A stretch of DNA of 64,000 bases from Methanospirillum stamsii (GCF_003173335.1 NZ_QGMZ01000027.1:1-64000); one strand, 5' to 3'. Shown: positions 17,385 to 27,543, counted from the stretch's first letter. Notes: generated from the letters alone by a model not told the origin. Program-made: numbers and translations.

Positions 17385-19298
17385 TTATAATCGTTCTTTT
17401 CCAAAAGGGCGATAGGGAATTCCTCCCCCTTCGTAAAACTTGGAGAAGAACTCTACAACATGAAGACGAAGTGAATGAATTGAGGGACTGAACATTGCAA
17501 GAAGAATATTGAGTGCATGGAGAAGAATTGCAATAATTATACCGACAATGAGTATTCCAATTTCATGTGCCAGCCGGTTGGCTACGAGTGCAAGAATCAC
17601 CGATGCAAGTCCGATTGCCATCAGACGGGCATATGACATGATATTTCCAATAGTTCCCATGATTTCAATCACTCCGCGACTTCCACCGCCATAAATCAGG
17701 CCAATAACAGATATCAGTAGCAGGATGAAAAGAAAAATCTGTACCGACTCCGGAACATGACCTGCAAAGGAAAGAACAAGGAGAAGTATTGACGATATTG
17801 CACCAAGCATTCCAACCTTTTCTACAATATGCTTTTTTTTATGGTGTCTTGCTGCATTGTAGATACCTAAAGATAACCCAAGATAGACATGAAATACTCC
17901 GATGCCAATAGTTAGGACGAGTAATGGAATAATTGCCTCAATCCGGTTCCATGTAACACCAAACAGGGTGAGCGGGTGGAGCCAGCCCATGTGTTCCGCA
18001 AAATCCCCAAAAAATTCCCCGAATACATATCCAAAGATAATAGTAGGGATAGATGAGATCATAAGAATGGCCATCATCTGCTGAATCCATGCAATCTCCT
18101 TAAAATGGAACCTGACTACCAGACTAAAAATCAAAATGATGAGACCATACCCTATATCCCCCACAATCAGCCCGAAAAAGAGAGGGAAGAAGATAGCAAT
18201 GATTGGTGTCGGGTCAATTTCACGATACCTTGGAGGCTGGACCAGGTTCATAAAAAATTCAAATGGCTTGGCCCAGAACGGATTATCAAAATAAACCGGA
18301 GCAGAATCTTCAGTTTCTTTCTCCACCTCAAGTTCATTAACCACTACCGCATCACCAAAAGATACATGCAAGGCCTTTTTTATTGCAGGCAGACTCTTTT
18401 TTGGTATCCATCCCTTTACAACAAAAGTGTAATCAGTCTGACCGAAATTTGAATACGCACTTGTTTCTTCAAGAAAATCAGAGAGCAAGGTTTTTAGTGT
18501 TATAAGATCAGAATACCACCGGGTTGAAATCTCCCGGATTTTTTCGGATATTTCAGAAATTTCTAAAGTAATAGCCTTTTTATCTGCCTCAATGAGAGTA
18601 AGTGCATCATCAAGAGGCATATTTGAATATTCCTGTGGGATACGCACTTCATTGACGTTTTTAGAGTAGAGGAAATCATGTACCTTTGATGCATATTTTT
18701 TACTAAAAACGGTGATTACAGCGATATTTTTTTCATCAAGGTCGGCACTGATAAACTCAAACTGGTTTCTCGTGATTTCTGAAATGAAGGGACGAATTAT
18801 CTCAAGGACTGATTCATACTCTTTCTGAATGATAAGGATAGTAACTTCAAATCCCTCAAGAATGGGAAGCTGCTGCTCTAGGGGGGAGATTTTTTTAATT
18901 ATTTTTTCATACCGGAGAAGAGTAGTGTACCGGACATCAAGGTCTCCTTTCCGGGTTTCAAGCGACCGCAGTCTCTCTTCAAGAGAATCACAAAGAGATG
19001 TGGCAGTTAATTTTAATTCATCATAAGAAAGACCGGCATATTTCTCGATGAAAGGGCTTTTTAGTTGTTTTTTTGCATCAACCGGCGTTAGAATCTGGAT
19101 CTGACCCTTGATTCGAACCAAAAGAGATAAAACCTCATCCGCATTAAAAGAATCAAGGGGCCCGATTGGCATCTGCGTAAAAGACTCAGTTTTTGCATCT
19201 TCAAGATGAAGTGAACCAGCCTGGTATAATACATCAATGATTCGTTGATAATCCCTTTTCGGGCCCACAACCAGAACCTGTTTCATCTTCTGTAGCAT
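17385..19298 (-). CDS. atpI: A-type ATP synthase membrane subunit I (a), operon 1
   Basis: A protein of 637 residues. The N-terminal half is soluble with coiled coils; the C-terminal half has about eight membrane helices. Conserved parts include PTPIIAIFFPLFFGLIVGDI, the arginine-bearing SYARLMAIGLASVILAL and the ending SLRLHVVEFFSKFYEGGG. It forms the ion half-channels against the K ring and anchors the peripheral stalks. ATG 19298 and ATG 19286 are both possible starts. Confidence 0.95.
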   Translation of the reverse strand: MLQKMKQVLVVGPKRDYQRIIDVLYQAGSLHLEDAKTESFTQMPIGPLDSFNADEVLSLLVRIKGQIQILTPVDAKKQLKSPFIEKYAGLSYDELKLTATSLCDSLEERLRSLETRKGDLDVRYTTLLRYEKIIKKISPLEQQLPILEGFEVTILIIQKEYESVLEIIRPFISEITRNQFEFISADLDEKNIAVITVFSKKYASKVHDFLYSKNVNEVRIPQEYSNMPLDDALTLIEADKKAITLEISEISEKIREISTRWYSDLITLKTLLSDFLEETSAYSNFGQTDYTFVVKGWIPKKSLPAIKKALHVSFGDAVVVNELEVEKETEDSAPVYFDNPFWAKPFEFFMNLVQPPRYREIDPTPIIAIFFPLFFGLIVGDIGYGLIILIFSLVVRFHFKEIAWIQQMMAILMISSIPTIIFGYVFGEFFGDFAEHMGWLHPLTLFGVTWNRIEAIIPLLVLTIGIGVFHVYLGLSLGIYNAARHHKKKHIVEKVGMLGAISSILLLVLSFAGHVPESVQIFLFILLLISVIGLIYGGGSRGVIEIMGTIGNIMSYARLMAIGLASVILALVANRLAHEIGILIVGIIIAILLHALNILLAMFSPSIHSLRLHVVEFFSKFYEGGGIPYRPFGKERL

Positions 19299-19307
19299 GA
19301 TTATACC

Positions 19308-19616
19308 CTACCTGGCTTTCTCCACGATACGTATGATAGCATTATCTACGTTTTTCTCCCCTCTTGAAAGGACATCTGCCGCTTCTCTTTCACCAGCTTT
19401 TCTAATCTCCTCAACCTGAAAAGAGAGTTCTGCCATCCCTTTTTGCATAAATACTAACGCTTCTTCAGCCCCTTTTTTCTCAGCTTCCTCCAGTTGACCC
19501 CGTGCTTTCACCCGTGCATCATGAATCAAATCTTCAGCTTCTTTGCAGGCCAAGTCACATTCCTGTTTTAATTCTGATTCTTTTTTAGAGATCTGATCGA
19601 GAAGTGAATGCTCCAT
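19308..19616 (-). CDS. atpH: A-type ATP synthase subunit H, operon 1
   Basis: A protein of 102 residues, one long coiled coil rich in Glu, Lys and Ala, with the C-terminal SRGEKNVDNAIIRIVEKAR typical of the archaeal H (G) subunit. It is the partner of E in the peripheral stalks. It lies 9 nt before atpI and 14 nt after the small gene at 19631-19798. Confidence 0.92.
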   Translation of the reverse strand: MEHSLLDQISKKESELKQECDLACKEAEDLIHDARVKARGQLEEAEKKGAEEALVFMQKGMAELSFQVEEIRKAGEREAADVLSRGEKNVDNAIIRIVEKAR

Positions 19617-19630
19617 ATCTATGGTGCCCC

Positions 19631-19798
19631 CTATAATCCGTATTTACTCTTCATTCTCCTGGTCATACCATAGCTTTCTGCTTCTTCCAGTTTTTTTTTA
19701 CAGGGCGGACGGATTGCAGCCTCAAGAATCCGATCCTCACATCGCTTCATAGCAATCTGTTTTAATTCAAGGATCTTTTTCATATCAGGAACAACCAT
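19631..19798 (-). CDS. Small 55-residue protein at the head of ATP synthase operon 1
   Basis: ATG 19798 follows AGGGGTGAG at a good spacing and opens a 55-codon frame ending 14 nt before atpH. The product is basic and helical (MVVPDMKKILELKQIAMKRC near the start, ESYGMTRRMKSKYGL at the end) with two Cys residues and no membrane segment. I do not recognise a family. The strong ribosome binding site, tight spacing and lack of any other leader gene support a real gene. No counterpart was seen in operon 2. Confidence 0.6.
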   Translation of the reverse strand: MVVPDMKKILELKQIAMKRCEDRILEAAIRPPCKKKLEEAESYGMTRRMKSKYGL

Positions 19799-19989
19799 TT
19801 TTTCTCACCCCTGTAATTTTTATGGCACTGACCGATTGATTTCACCCGATAAATAATTAACGGATTCATCTTTCAGATTACGGAAGATGCTCTGCAGAAG
19901 AGTCCTCCATAAAAATGTTTTTCGATTATTATATGAACTTTTACCAGGCACTATACTATCATAGGTTACCCTGCCCTGGATGAGATAGA
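19799..19989. promoter_or_regulatory. Divergent promoter region, ATP synthase operon 1 and stress protein gene
   Basis: This 191-nt gap separates the minus-strand ATP synthase operon from the plus-strand stress protein gene. On the minus strand AATTATTTATCGGG near 19840-19853 is a TATA-like element suited to the operon. No clear element for the plus-strand gene was picked out. Confidence 0.4.
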
Positions 19990-20841
19990 ATGTTTCGAAG
20001 AATACTTTTTCCCACTGATTTCTCTGATTATGCACGGAGAGTAATGGACTGTATCGCCGGGTTACCCGGAGTCGAAGAGGTTACTCTTCTTCATGTGAGT
20101 AGTGCCAGCAGCCCGGCATTGGTAAAAGGAGAACTTGTTTCCTCGGCACGTGAACGGATTGAATCAGACCGGTTATTCCTTTCGCAACTTGGGATTATGA
20201 AAACAAAGACTGAGGTTGTGGTATCGGATTCAGTAGCAGAAGCCATTGAGCAGGCAGCAACCAGAAATGATACCACTATTATTGTCATGGGAGCCAGAGG
20301 GAAAGGGTTAATCAAAGGGCTGCACCTAGGAAGTGTAACAAACAAGGTACTCCATATTTCAAAAAAGAATCTGCTCATCATGCGGGGATCAATTATTGAA
20401 CAACTCTCCGGGGAGAAATTTCAGAAATTCTGTCCCATGATATTTTCCCGGGTGTTAATCCCGGTTGATCTCACCAAAGAATCCTGGGATGCAGTCAAAA
20501 AAATTGCTCTTATTCCGGATGTTACTGAAATTATTGTAGGATTTGTTATCTCACGTGGAGAGACTGAACGGGAACTTGAACGACTCAGGAAAGAGTCAGA
20601 ACAGAAAATAATAAAGCAATGCGAACAGATCAAAACTAACGGAGCACAGATCAGATGGAGAATCCTTGAGGGAGACCTTGTCAGCAGGATTAATGAATAC
20701 GCAAGTGAGGCAGATGTCTCTCTGGTCTGCACAGCTCCAACAGAAAAAGGGTTTTTTGCAGAGATACTGCATGGAAGTTTTTCATGCGAACTAGCCAGGC
20801 TGGCCTCTCATCCGGTACTTGTAATCAGGCGCCAGAAATAA
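19990..20841 (+). CDS. Tandem universal stress protein (two UspA domains)
   Basis: A protein of 283 residues with two Usp domains. The first (1-133) starts MFRRILFPTDFSDYARRVMD and has the ATP-binding signature GARGKGLIKGLHLGS. The second (about 145-283) starts SRVLIPVDLTKESWDAVKK but lacks a clear GxxGxxxxxxxxxG signature, so only domain 1 is likely to bind nucleotide. The gene lies between the two ATP synthase operons, and its 3' end overlaps the 3' end of atpD2 by 17 nt in convergent orientation. Confidence 0.88.
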   Translation: MFRRILFPTDFSDYARRVMDCIAGLPGVEEVTLLHVSSASSPALVKGELVSSARERIESDRLFLSQLGIMKTKTEVVVSDSVAEAIEQAATRNDTTIIVMGARGKGLIKGLHLGSVTNKVLHISKKNLLIMRGSIIEQLSGEKFQKFCPMIFSRVLIPVDLTKESWDAVKKIALIPDVTEIIVGFVISRGETERELERLRKESEQKIIKQCEQIKTNGAQIRWRILEGDLVSRINEYASEADVSLVCTAPTEKGFFAEILHGSFSCELARLASHPVLVIRRQK

Positions 20842-21511
20842 CGGGTATTGCAGTTTCCTGACTCTTTTTCTCCATTATCTGTTTCATTCTTTTTCTTCGG
20901 AACAAATCTTCACGTTCACGCTCTTCAAGTCTGAACTCAATATACCGCATTGTTCCCTGGAGACGGGGAATGACCAGATGTTCAAGGGCATTTACCCGTC
21001 TTCTGGTCCGGTTCATCTCAAGGATGAGTCGGTCAGCTCTCCCCTGGAGAGATGCATATTCGAGGATCAATGAAAGCAGTTTTTCATATCTCTGGGATAC
21101 TTCATCGACCTGTCCGGATGTTCCAACCATGCTATATCCCCAATTTTGCCTGGAACAATCAGTGTGATCTTCACTTTTACGGCTAACTTCCGGAACTCTG
21201 ACACCCATAACCTGTGTGGAGGTAACGAAGATTTCAGGTATTTTCCTGGATGATGAAGCGATTTCAGAAAGGTGTACCCATCCTGTCATAACCCCGGCAA
21301 TTTTTAAATTTTCATATGCATGAGCCATCTGCTCCCTGATGTTTTCAGCCATTCTTTCCAGTTCAACAGAAAGTCGGCTGTGTTCAAGGACAAGAGCATC
21401 GAGTTTCTCCTGCAGAATGTCGCGGCCTTTCTGTGCTATGAGCTCTCTTCTCCGGAGCCGGAGTAGTTCTAGCCGCGTTGGTCTTACTCCACTAATTACG
21501 GCCCTTTGCAT
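20825..21511 (-). CDS. atpD: A-type ATP synthase subunit D, operon 2
   Basis: A protein of 228 residues from ATG 21511 ([20 protein letters not shown]), a start that overlaps the end of atpB2 by 16 nt; the longer open frame is inside atpB2. The C-terminal [19 protein letters not shown] is diagnostic for the D axle subunit. It is last in operon 2 and overlaps the stress protein gene by 17 nt. Confidence 0.93.
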   Translation of the reverse strand: MQRAVISGVRPTRLELLRLRRRELIAQKGRDILQEKLDALVLEHSRLSVELERMAENIREQMAHAYENLKIAGVMTGWVHLSEIASSSRKIPEIFVTSTQVMGVRVPEVSRKSEDHTDCSRQNWGYSMVGTSGQVDEVSQRYEKLLSLILEYASLQGRADRLILEMNRTRRRVNALEHLVIPRLQGTMRYIEFRLEEREREDLFRRKRMKQIMEKKSQETAIPVISGA

Positions 21512-22905
21512 TCTCCTCCCTCTACGCCATGATAATAAGAATCGATGTATTCCTTGCTGATTCTCTTTAGTTCTGATCTTGGAAGAAGAGAGAGGAGATC
21601 CCATGCAAGGTTCAGAGTATCTTCAAAAGATCTGTCTTCATATGATGCCTGACGAATGAAATCAGATTCATAACGGTCACAAAACCGAAGATAGACTTTA
21701 TCAAGAGGAGTAAGACCTTCTTCACCCATCACTGCAACCAGACTTTTCAGCCGAATGCCCCGTGCATATGCTGAATATAACTGATTTTTCACTTCAGCAT
21801 GATCTGCACGGGTCCGGCCCTCCCCGATACCTCCCTGCATAAGACGGGAAAGACAGGGCAGAACATCAACAGGTGGATAGATACCTTTCCGATGTAGTTC
21901 ACGGGAAAGAACAATCTGACCTTCGGTAATATACCCGGTCAGATCAGGTACCGGATGGGTGATGTCATCATCGGGCATGGTGAGAATGGGAATCTGAGTA
22001 ATCGATCCTTCTCTTCCCCGGATACGTCCGGCCCGTTCATAAAGAGATGCAAGGTCGGTGTAAATATAACCAGGATATCCCCTTCTACCCGGAACTTCCT
22101 CCCTTGCGGCGGCAATTTCCCGGAGAGCTTCACAATAATTTGTTAGATCGGTAAGCACAACAAGCACATGCATGCCCTTGTCAAAGGCAAGAAACTCTGC
22201 AGTGGTGAGAGCAAGTCTTGGGGTAATAATCCGTTCGATAGCTGGATCATCTGCAAGGTTTAAGAACAATACAGCCCGTTCGAGTGCCCCACTTTCTTCA
22301 AATTCCCGGATGAAAAACGCAGATTCCTCATAGGTGATACCCATCGCTGCAAAGACCACGGCAAACTTCTCTGCCTGTCCGGTTACCTTTGCCTGACGAG
22401 CAATTTGTGATGCAAGCAGATTGTGAGGAAGTCCTGCACCGGAAAAAATTGGGAGTTTCTGGCCCCGAACCAGCGTGTTCATCCCGTCTATTGAAGATAT
22501 TCCGGTTTCAATAGAGTTTCTTGGATGTTCACGTGCTGATGGATTGATAGGAGAACCATAAATATCCCGTATACATTCAGGAATAACCGGACCTCCTCCG
22601 TCAATTGGCTGTGCACTTCCATCAAAAGTCCTTCCCAGCATTTCAGCGGAGAGAGAAATCTTCATTGGCTCTCCCCTGAACCTGACCTTTGTCCCTTCCG
22701 TATCAAGATCACGGGTCCCCCGGAACACCTGAACCAATGCACGGGTCGTCGTTGTTTCAAGCACCTGACCTATTCTGGTTTCACCACCAGGAAGAGATAT
22801 TTCTGCAATCTCTCCATAGCCAATCCCCTCAACCCCCTCAATGACAATAAGGGGCCCGACCACCTTTGAGACTCCGGTATAAACCCGGGATGAGAGATCC
22901 ATCAA
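21496..22905 (-). CDS. atpB: A-type ATP synthase regulatory subunit B, operon 2
   Basis: A protein of 469 residues, collinear with the operon 1 copy over its full length ([62 protein letters not shown]). It is non-catalytic. It overlaps atpA2 by 4 nt. Many residues differ from the operon 1 copy, so the two are old paralogues and not a recent duplication. Confidence 0.95.
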   Translation of the reverse strand: MMDLSSRVYTGVSKVVGPLIVIEGVEGIGYGEIAEISLPGGETRIGQVLETTTTRALVQVFRGTRDLDTEGTKVRFRGEPMKISLSAEMLGRTFDGSAQPIDGGGPVIPECIRDIYGSPINPSAREHPRNSIETGISSIDGMNTLVRGQKLPIFSGAGLPHNLLASQIARQAKVTGQAEKFAVVFAAMGITYEESAFFIREFEESGALERAVLFLNLADDPAIERIITPRLALTTAEFLAFDKGMHVLVVLTDLTNYCEALREIAAAREEVPGRRGYPGYIYTDLASLYERAGRIRGREGSITQIPILTMPDDDITHPVPDLTGYITEGQIVLSRELHRKGIYPPVDVLPCLSRLMQGGIGEGRTRADHAEVKNQLYSAYARGIRLKSLVAVMGEEGLTPLDKVYLRFCDRYESDFIRQASYEDRSFEDTLNLAWDLLSLLPRSELKRISKEYIDSYYHGVEGGECKGP

Positions 22906-24674
22906 AAAGCCCCCTTAAGGTTTTTCATCGATTCCATATCCCGGGCAATAGCCTGAAAGAGTTCATCCTCCTCTTCCGGAGAAGAAGAGCCCATCCGGGC
23001 AAAGAGTTCTATAAGTGAAAGAGTCCTGATATTAGATACGGTAACTCCGGAATCAAGGGCACGTTCAGCCCGTTCAAAGAATGAAAAGATAGATTTTAAC
23101 ATCCGGTATTGTTTCTTAGGCCCGGTATAGGTATCAAATTCATCAAAAGCATACTGCATCAGGTAACTTTCCCTGATTATCTCAGCCTTTAAGAGTAACA
23201 GACGATCTGATTCCGGCAGGGTCTCAGGACCGACCAGGCGGATAATCTCCTCAAGTTCATTCTCCCGCTGAAGGATTTCCATCATCTCCTGTATCATCCG
23301 GATAAAATCAGGCCCGACATGCTCTTCCCACCACTGACCAGCCATGTTCCCGTACAGTGAATAGGACATAAGCCAGTTAATCGCCGGAAAATGCCTTTGA
23401 TATGCAAGGTCTGCATCCAAAGCCCAGAACACCTTGACAATACGAAGCGTGTTCTGCGTAACCGGTTCAGAAAAGTCACCTCCCGGAGGAGATACCGCTC
23501 CGATGACAGAAATTGAACCCTCATGCCCGCCAGATCCCAGAAGTGAGACCCTTCCGGCCCGTTCATAAAAATCAGCAAGACGGGAACTCAGGTATGCAGG
23601 ATATCCTTCTTCACCTGGCATCTCCTCAAGTCTTCCTGATATCTCCCTCATGGCTTCTGCCCACCTTGAGGTTGAATCGGCCATCAGAGCCACATGATAA
23701 CCCATATCCCGGTAATATTCTGCAAGGGTAATCCCCGTATACACCGATGCTTCCCTTGCAGCAACCGGCATATTACTGGTATTTGCAATGAGTACCATGC
23801 GGCTGCTGAGAGCATGGCCGGTTCTTGGGTCTTTTAAGGTAGGGAATTGTTCAAGGACGTCTGCCATCTCGTTGCCCCGTTCACCACATCCAATGTATAT
23901 AATGATGTCAGCGTTCACCCACTTCGCCAGCTGCTGTTGGACAACAGTCTTCCCTGAACCAAATGGACCTGGAATTGCTGCAGTTCCTCCACGGGCAAGG
24001 GGAAAGAGGGTATCTATGATCCTCTGGCCGGTGATAAGAGGTTCAACAGGATCAAGACGTTCCCGTACCGGACGAGGACTTCTGACCGGCCAACGCTGAA
24101 TCATGGTAATCGGGGTCTTTTCTGATCCGGACATTATGACCGCAATAGTATCGGTGACCACGTATTCCCCTTTTTTTGCAAGAGACATGAGAGTTCCACT
24201 CATCCCTGGTGGAACCATGATGAAATGATTGACTGATACCGATTCACGGACACAGCCTAGCCTGTCACCTTCATGTACCTCGTCACCCTCCTTTGCCAAA
24301 GGATAAAACCGGTATTTTTTTGTCCGATCTAGGGCAGGTGCAGAAGAACCACGTTCAATCATATCCCCGGTACGACGCAGGATTTCTTCGAGGGGCCGCT
24401 GGATACCGTCATACATGGTACCAACAAGGCCTGGCCCGAGCTCTACTGAAAGAGGAAGATATGTTCTTATTACCGGCTCGCCTGGAACAAGGCCGGTAGT
24501 CTCTTCATAAACCTGTATGGTAGCACGGTCTCCCTCCAGAATAATAATTTCCCCAATAAGACCGGCTTTTCCTACTCTGACTGACTCATACATCCGGCTC
24601 CCGGCCATACCTTCCGCTTCAACAACCGGCCCGGTTACCCGGATAACTGTACCATCTCTGCTCTTACTATTCAT
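22902..24674 (-). CDS. atpA: A-type ATP synthase catalytic subunit A, operon 2
   Basis: The catalytic subunit with the P-loop GPFGSGKT in the normal archaeal form, then [25 protein letters not shown] and [13 protein letters not shown]. About 590 residues. The frame is open from 24737; ATG 24674 follows GAGGG at a good spacing and gives an N-terminus ([20 protein letters not shown]) close in length to the operon 1 protein. ATG 24719, 5 nt after the atpF2 stop, is the alternative. Confidence 0.94.
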   Translation of the reverse strand: MNSKSRDGTVIRVTGPVVEAEGMAGSRMYESVRVGKAGLIGEIIILEGDRATIQVYEETTGLVPGEPVIRTYLPLSVELGPGLVGTMYDGIQRPLEEILRRTGDMIERGSSAPALDRTKKYRFYPLAKEGDEVHEGDRLGCVRESVSVNHFIMVPPGMSGTLMSLAKKGEYVVTDTIAVIMSGSEKTPITMIQRWPVRSPRPVRERLDPVEPLITGQRIIDTLFPLARGGTAAIPGPFGSGKTVVQQQLAKWVNADIIIYIGCGERGNEMADVLEQFPTLKDPRTGHALSSRMVLIANTSNMPVAAREASVYTGITLAEYYRDMGYHVALMADSTSRWAEAMREISGRLEEMPGEEGYPAYLSSRLADFYERAGRVSLLGSGGHEGSISVIGAVSPPGGDFSEPVTQNTLRIVKVFWALDADLAYQRHFPAINWLMSYSLYGNMAGQWWEEHVGPDFIRMIQEMMEILQRENELEEIIRLVGPETLPESDRLLLLKAEIIRESYLMQYAFDEFDTYTGPKKQYRMLKSIFSFFERAERALDSGVTVSNIRTLSLIELFARMGSSSPEEEDELFQAIARDMESMKNLKGAF

Positions 24675-24724
24675 CGCATCCCTCTTATCATCACCAACCA
24701 TCGTTTCGTTCTTCTTCATGGTCT

Positions 24725-24997
24725 TTATACTCCACAAGTATCCGGTCTTCTCATCTCATCCGGAATGACGGATACAACCGGTATCATCCGGGGGGATGTT
24801 CTCGCTGCATAAACACGATCCGGAATCAGATCGGCAACCGACTGACTGATTAGGATTATTCCGATATCCGGTTCCACCAGGCATTCTTCCAGTCGCTTTT
24901 TTGATTCTTCAGTGTCCTCACACACATACCCCTCATGAATTCCGCCCAGCAAAAACCCCATCACCATCCTTTGGGGGCCAAGAAGTACAACCTTCAT
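24725..24997 (-). CDS. atpF: A-type ATP synthase subunit F, operon 2
   Basis: A 90-residue protein starting MKVVLLGPQRMVMGFLLGGI with IGIILISQSVADLIP in the middle, as in subunit F. It is shorter than the 106-residue copy in operon 1. It overlaps atpC2 by 4 nt. Confidence 0.88.
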   Translation of the reverse strand: MKVVLLGPQRMVMGFLLGGIHEGYVCEDTEESKKRLEECLVEPDIGIILISQSVADLIPDRVYAARTSPRMIPVVSVIPDEMRRPDTCGV

Positions 24998-26187
24998 GCT
25001 TCACCACCTGTAAGGACCAGCATCCGGGTAATCATTTCTGCTGAAAACCCTTCTGATAATCCGGAGAGGATCACCCTGATATTTCGAAGCTCAAACTCTT
25101 TTGCAATGAGATACCAGAGCAGAGGCCCGCCGGTATGATAATAATCCAGTGAGAGGCGGGAGACAATATCAAGTTCCAGTTTGTCAAGTGCTAAATCAAA
25201 AGAAACCATGCTGTCCGGAGACGGATATTTCCGGATTAACGGTGTGAGAACTGGTTCAAACCTGGTGCCTGAAAGCTGCCTGACAATATCTGGAACGCTC
25301 ATCATCTCATTTAACTGGACCAGCCTCCATTGTGGAATTTCAAGGCCACCGGGGAGTAAACAGACAGGGGCAGAACCCGGATCCCTCCCGGTATGCTTGA
25401 ACCTGATAAGTGTTTTTACATTCTGAATATCTGCCAGAATTGAAAAAAAATCCCGGTATGGAGAGGCCAGGTAACTCGTAACCTTTGATGTCTGCCTGGA
25501 GATTTCATCATATCCCAGGCAATCCAGGGCATGTTCCAGGTAAAACAGTAAATGCTCTTTTTCATAAGCAGGAAGAGCATTCATAAGCGGTATGCCATAC
25601 CTTGTATCCTGCATTATCCGGACACATTCACTAACCGTCTGTGAATTTGAAACCTTTATTGCAAGGTCATACGTAAATCCGTCAGGCCAGAGCACCGGGT
25701 TTTCAGAAAATGATTTTATCTGATGCTGATGAACAAACCGGAGTATTCGTTTAATTTTTGCCAGTTCCTGAAAAAAGAGATAGGCATCAAAAAATTCCCA
25801 TGCATCCTGAGGAGATTCTGACCTCATTAAGGTGACCTCTTCATACCACAGAGCAAGGACTTCTTCTTCGACCTGATCCGAATTACATTCAGGTGGAATA
25901 TTCCGAAGATAACCAGCGGTTTTTAGCCGGTTTATGCAGTCAGGAAGTGAACCACTCTGCAAAAGCCCCATCACCTGTTCGTTTTCAATAAAAGGAACTC
26001 CCTTTGCCTTGATACGGGCAATTACCGGAGTGTATGAAGTAATAGAGAGAAGAACAGGAAAATAGCCGGCTGTACTCAGAATTGCTATGAGTAATAATGC
26101 AATAATAAGGACAACAATCGCCGTTGTCAAAGGGGTGAGATATGGCAGGCCTGCATCAAAAAGAGGTGATAGCATCTCATTAGTCAT
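24994..26187 (-). CDS. atpC: A-type ATP synthase subunit C with N-terminal membrane helix, operon 2
   Basis: A protein of 397 residues from ATG 26187, about 50 residues longer than the operon 1 copy. The extra N-terminus contains one strong hydrophobic helix at about residues 20-42 (LTTAIVVLIIALLLIAILST). After it the usual subunit C fold begins (SYTPVIARIKAKGVPF) and continues to the normal C-terminus (LRNIRVILSGLSEGFS). Archaeal C subunits are normally soluble, so this form should be anchored in the membrane, perhaps in the lumen of the K ring. It overlaps atpE2 by 8 nt. ATG codons upstream at 26226 and 26199 lie inside atpE2. Confidence 0.88.
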   Translation of the reverse strand: MTNEMLSPLFDAGLPYLTPLTTAIVVLIIALLLIAILSTAGYFPVLLSITSYTPVIARIKAKGVPFIENEQVMGLLQSGSLPDCINRLKTAGYLRNIPPECNSDQVEEEVLALWYEEVTLMRSESPQDAWEFFDAYLFFQELAKIKRILRFVHQHQIKSFSENPVLWPDGFTYDLAIKVSNSQTVSECVRIMQDTRYGIPLMNALPAYEKEHLLFYLEHALDCLGYDEISRQTSKVTSYLASPYRDFFSILADIQNVKTLIRFKHTGRDPGSAPVCLLPGGLEIPQWRLVQLNEMMSVPDIVRQLSGTRFEPVLTPLIRKYPSPDSMVSFDLALDKLELDIVSRLSLDYYHTGGPLLWYLIAKEFELRNIRVILSGLSEGFSAEMITRMLVLTGGEA

Positions 26188-26791
26188 CAGAGACACCATT
26201 TTCAAACAGGATTTTTGATACTGCAACGATCATGTCTCGTTTCATACGGGAAAACCGGGCTTCAACAGTATTATCAATCGTTACACGGTCTGTAACTCTT
26301 TCGCAGATAACGCCTCCGGCAGTCATAACCGGCTCATCAGAAAGGTGTATGGAATTCCCATCTTTCTGCATTGAATTGATTATCTCCTGAACAATTTTCC
26401 GGTCATCAGGATGTACAGATATGATATGTTCCTGGCCGCCCAGATTTACCATGCATTCTTCAATAAGATGTTTCAGAAGAGAGGGATATTCATTTTTTGT
26501 CCGAAGTGTCTGCAGGTACTTTTCTGTCTCTTTAAAGCACTGATTAATAAGATCCTCTTTAGACTCCCGGACTAGTTTTTTTGCTTCAATCCGGGTCCTG
26601 GACTGCTGACTGGCAATGTTTTGTCGAATCTCTCTGAAGCCTTCTGATAACCGGTGATTGTATGCAGCTTCTGCTCTCTGTTCAGCCAGGTTTCTGATAT
26701 TAGTTAGTTCACATGCTTCTTCTGCCCTGATTGACCGGACTTCTTCTTCTGCTTCTCTTTTTATCCGGTTTATGATTGCTTCGACAGTCAT
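26180..26791 (-). CDS. atpE: A-type ATP synthase subunit E, operon 2
   Basis: A protein of 203 residues: an N-terminal charged coiled coil (IKREAEEEVRSIRAEEACEL) and a globular C-terminal part with AGGVICERVTDRVTIDNTVE, matching the E subunit ending. It lies 26 nt after atpK2 and overlaps atpC2. Confidence 0.92.
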   Translation of the reverse strand: MTVEAIINRIKREAEEEVRSIRAEEACELTNIRNLAEQRAEAAYNHRLSEGFREIRQNIASQQSRTRIEAKKLVRESKEDLINQCFKETEKYLQTLRTKNEYPSLLKHLIEECMVNLGGQEHIISVHPDDRKIVQEIINSMQKDGNSIHLSDEPVMTAGGVICERVTDRVTIDNTVEARFSRMKRDMIVAVSKILFENGVSDD

Positions 26792-26817
26792 AGTACGCCA
26801 GTTTGTTATCCAATAAA

Positions 26818-27543
26818 TTATCCACTAAATAATCCAAGACCGAACAGTATCAAAATTGCAACCAATAGTCCGAATATTGCAAATGTCTCGGACATTGCTG
26901 CAAAAACAAGGCTTCTTCCGATTGCCCCCGGATTTCGTGCTGTAGCAGCAATTCCACTTGAACAGGTGATACCCTGACCAATAGCAGAAAAGCCGGCAAG
27001 ACCCACTGCAAGACCTGCACCAACAAGGCCGATTGCTATTGGCATCTCTACAGAGAAGTCCGATGACAATATTCCGGTCAGTGCCAGCATCAGAACTGCT
27101 ATCAACAGACCATAGATGGCCTGAGTCTCACAGACTGCCGCGAATACCACACCTCGCCCAAACATCTCAGGTTTTTCAGCAGTATTTGCCACCCCTGAAG
27201 CAGCAGCAATACCCTGGCCAATAGCAGAAAAGCCGGCAAGACCTACTGAAAGCCCTGCTGCTATTGCAACAATTCCGGCCGGAGTCGGGATATCTCCGGC
27301 AGTTCCTCCTAGAAATCCTCCGGCCTGCAGGATCAAAATCGCGATTAATAGACCATAGATAGCCTGGGTCTGCGGAACCGCAGTAAAGACAAGAGCCATC
27401 CCAAATTTCTCAGGACGTTCTGATATCACCCCTGAAGCTGCTGAACCAACAATACCAACCCCAATACCAGATCCAATTGCTGAACATCCCACAGCAATAC
27501 CCGCACCGATAGCCATCAGAACTGCACCTGTACCAATTGTCAT
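26818..27543 (-). CDS. atpK: A-type ATP synthase rotor subunit K with three fused hairpins, operon 2
   Basis: A protein of 241 residues made of three tandem copies of the two-helix hairpin, about 80 residues each. The carboxylate positions are Q58 (VPQTQAIYG), E139 (VCETQAIYG) and E219 (MSETFAIFG). Helix-1 Gln residues that help bind Na+ in related rings are present in hairpins 2 and 3 (Q110 and Q190, in FSAIGQG), while hairpin 1 has S25 there. So only two of three hairpins should carry an ion. Triple hairpins with one missing carboxylate are known from Methanocaldococcus and relatives. It overlaps atpI2 by 4 nt and has no promoter of its own. Confidence 0.93.
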   Translation of the reverse strand: MTIGTGAVLMAIGAGIAVGCSAIGSGIGVGIVGSAASGVISERPEKFGMALVFTAVPQTQAIYGLLIAILILQAGGFLGGTAGDIPTPAGIVAIAAGLSVGLAGFSAIGQGIAAASGVANTAEKPEMFGRGVVFAAVCETQAIYGLLIAVLMLALTGILSSDFSVEMPIAIGLVGAGLAVGLAGFSAIGQGITCSSGIAATARNPGAIGRSLVFAAMSETFAIFGLLVAILILFGLGLFSG

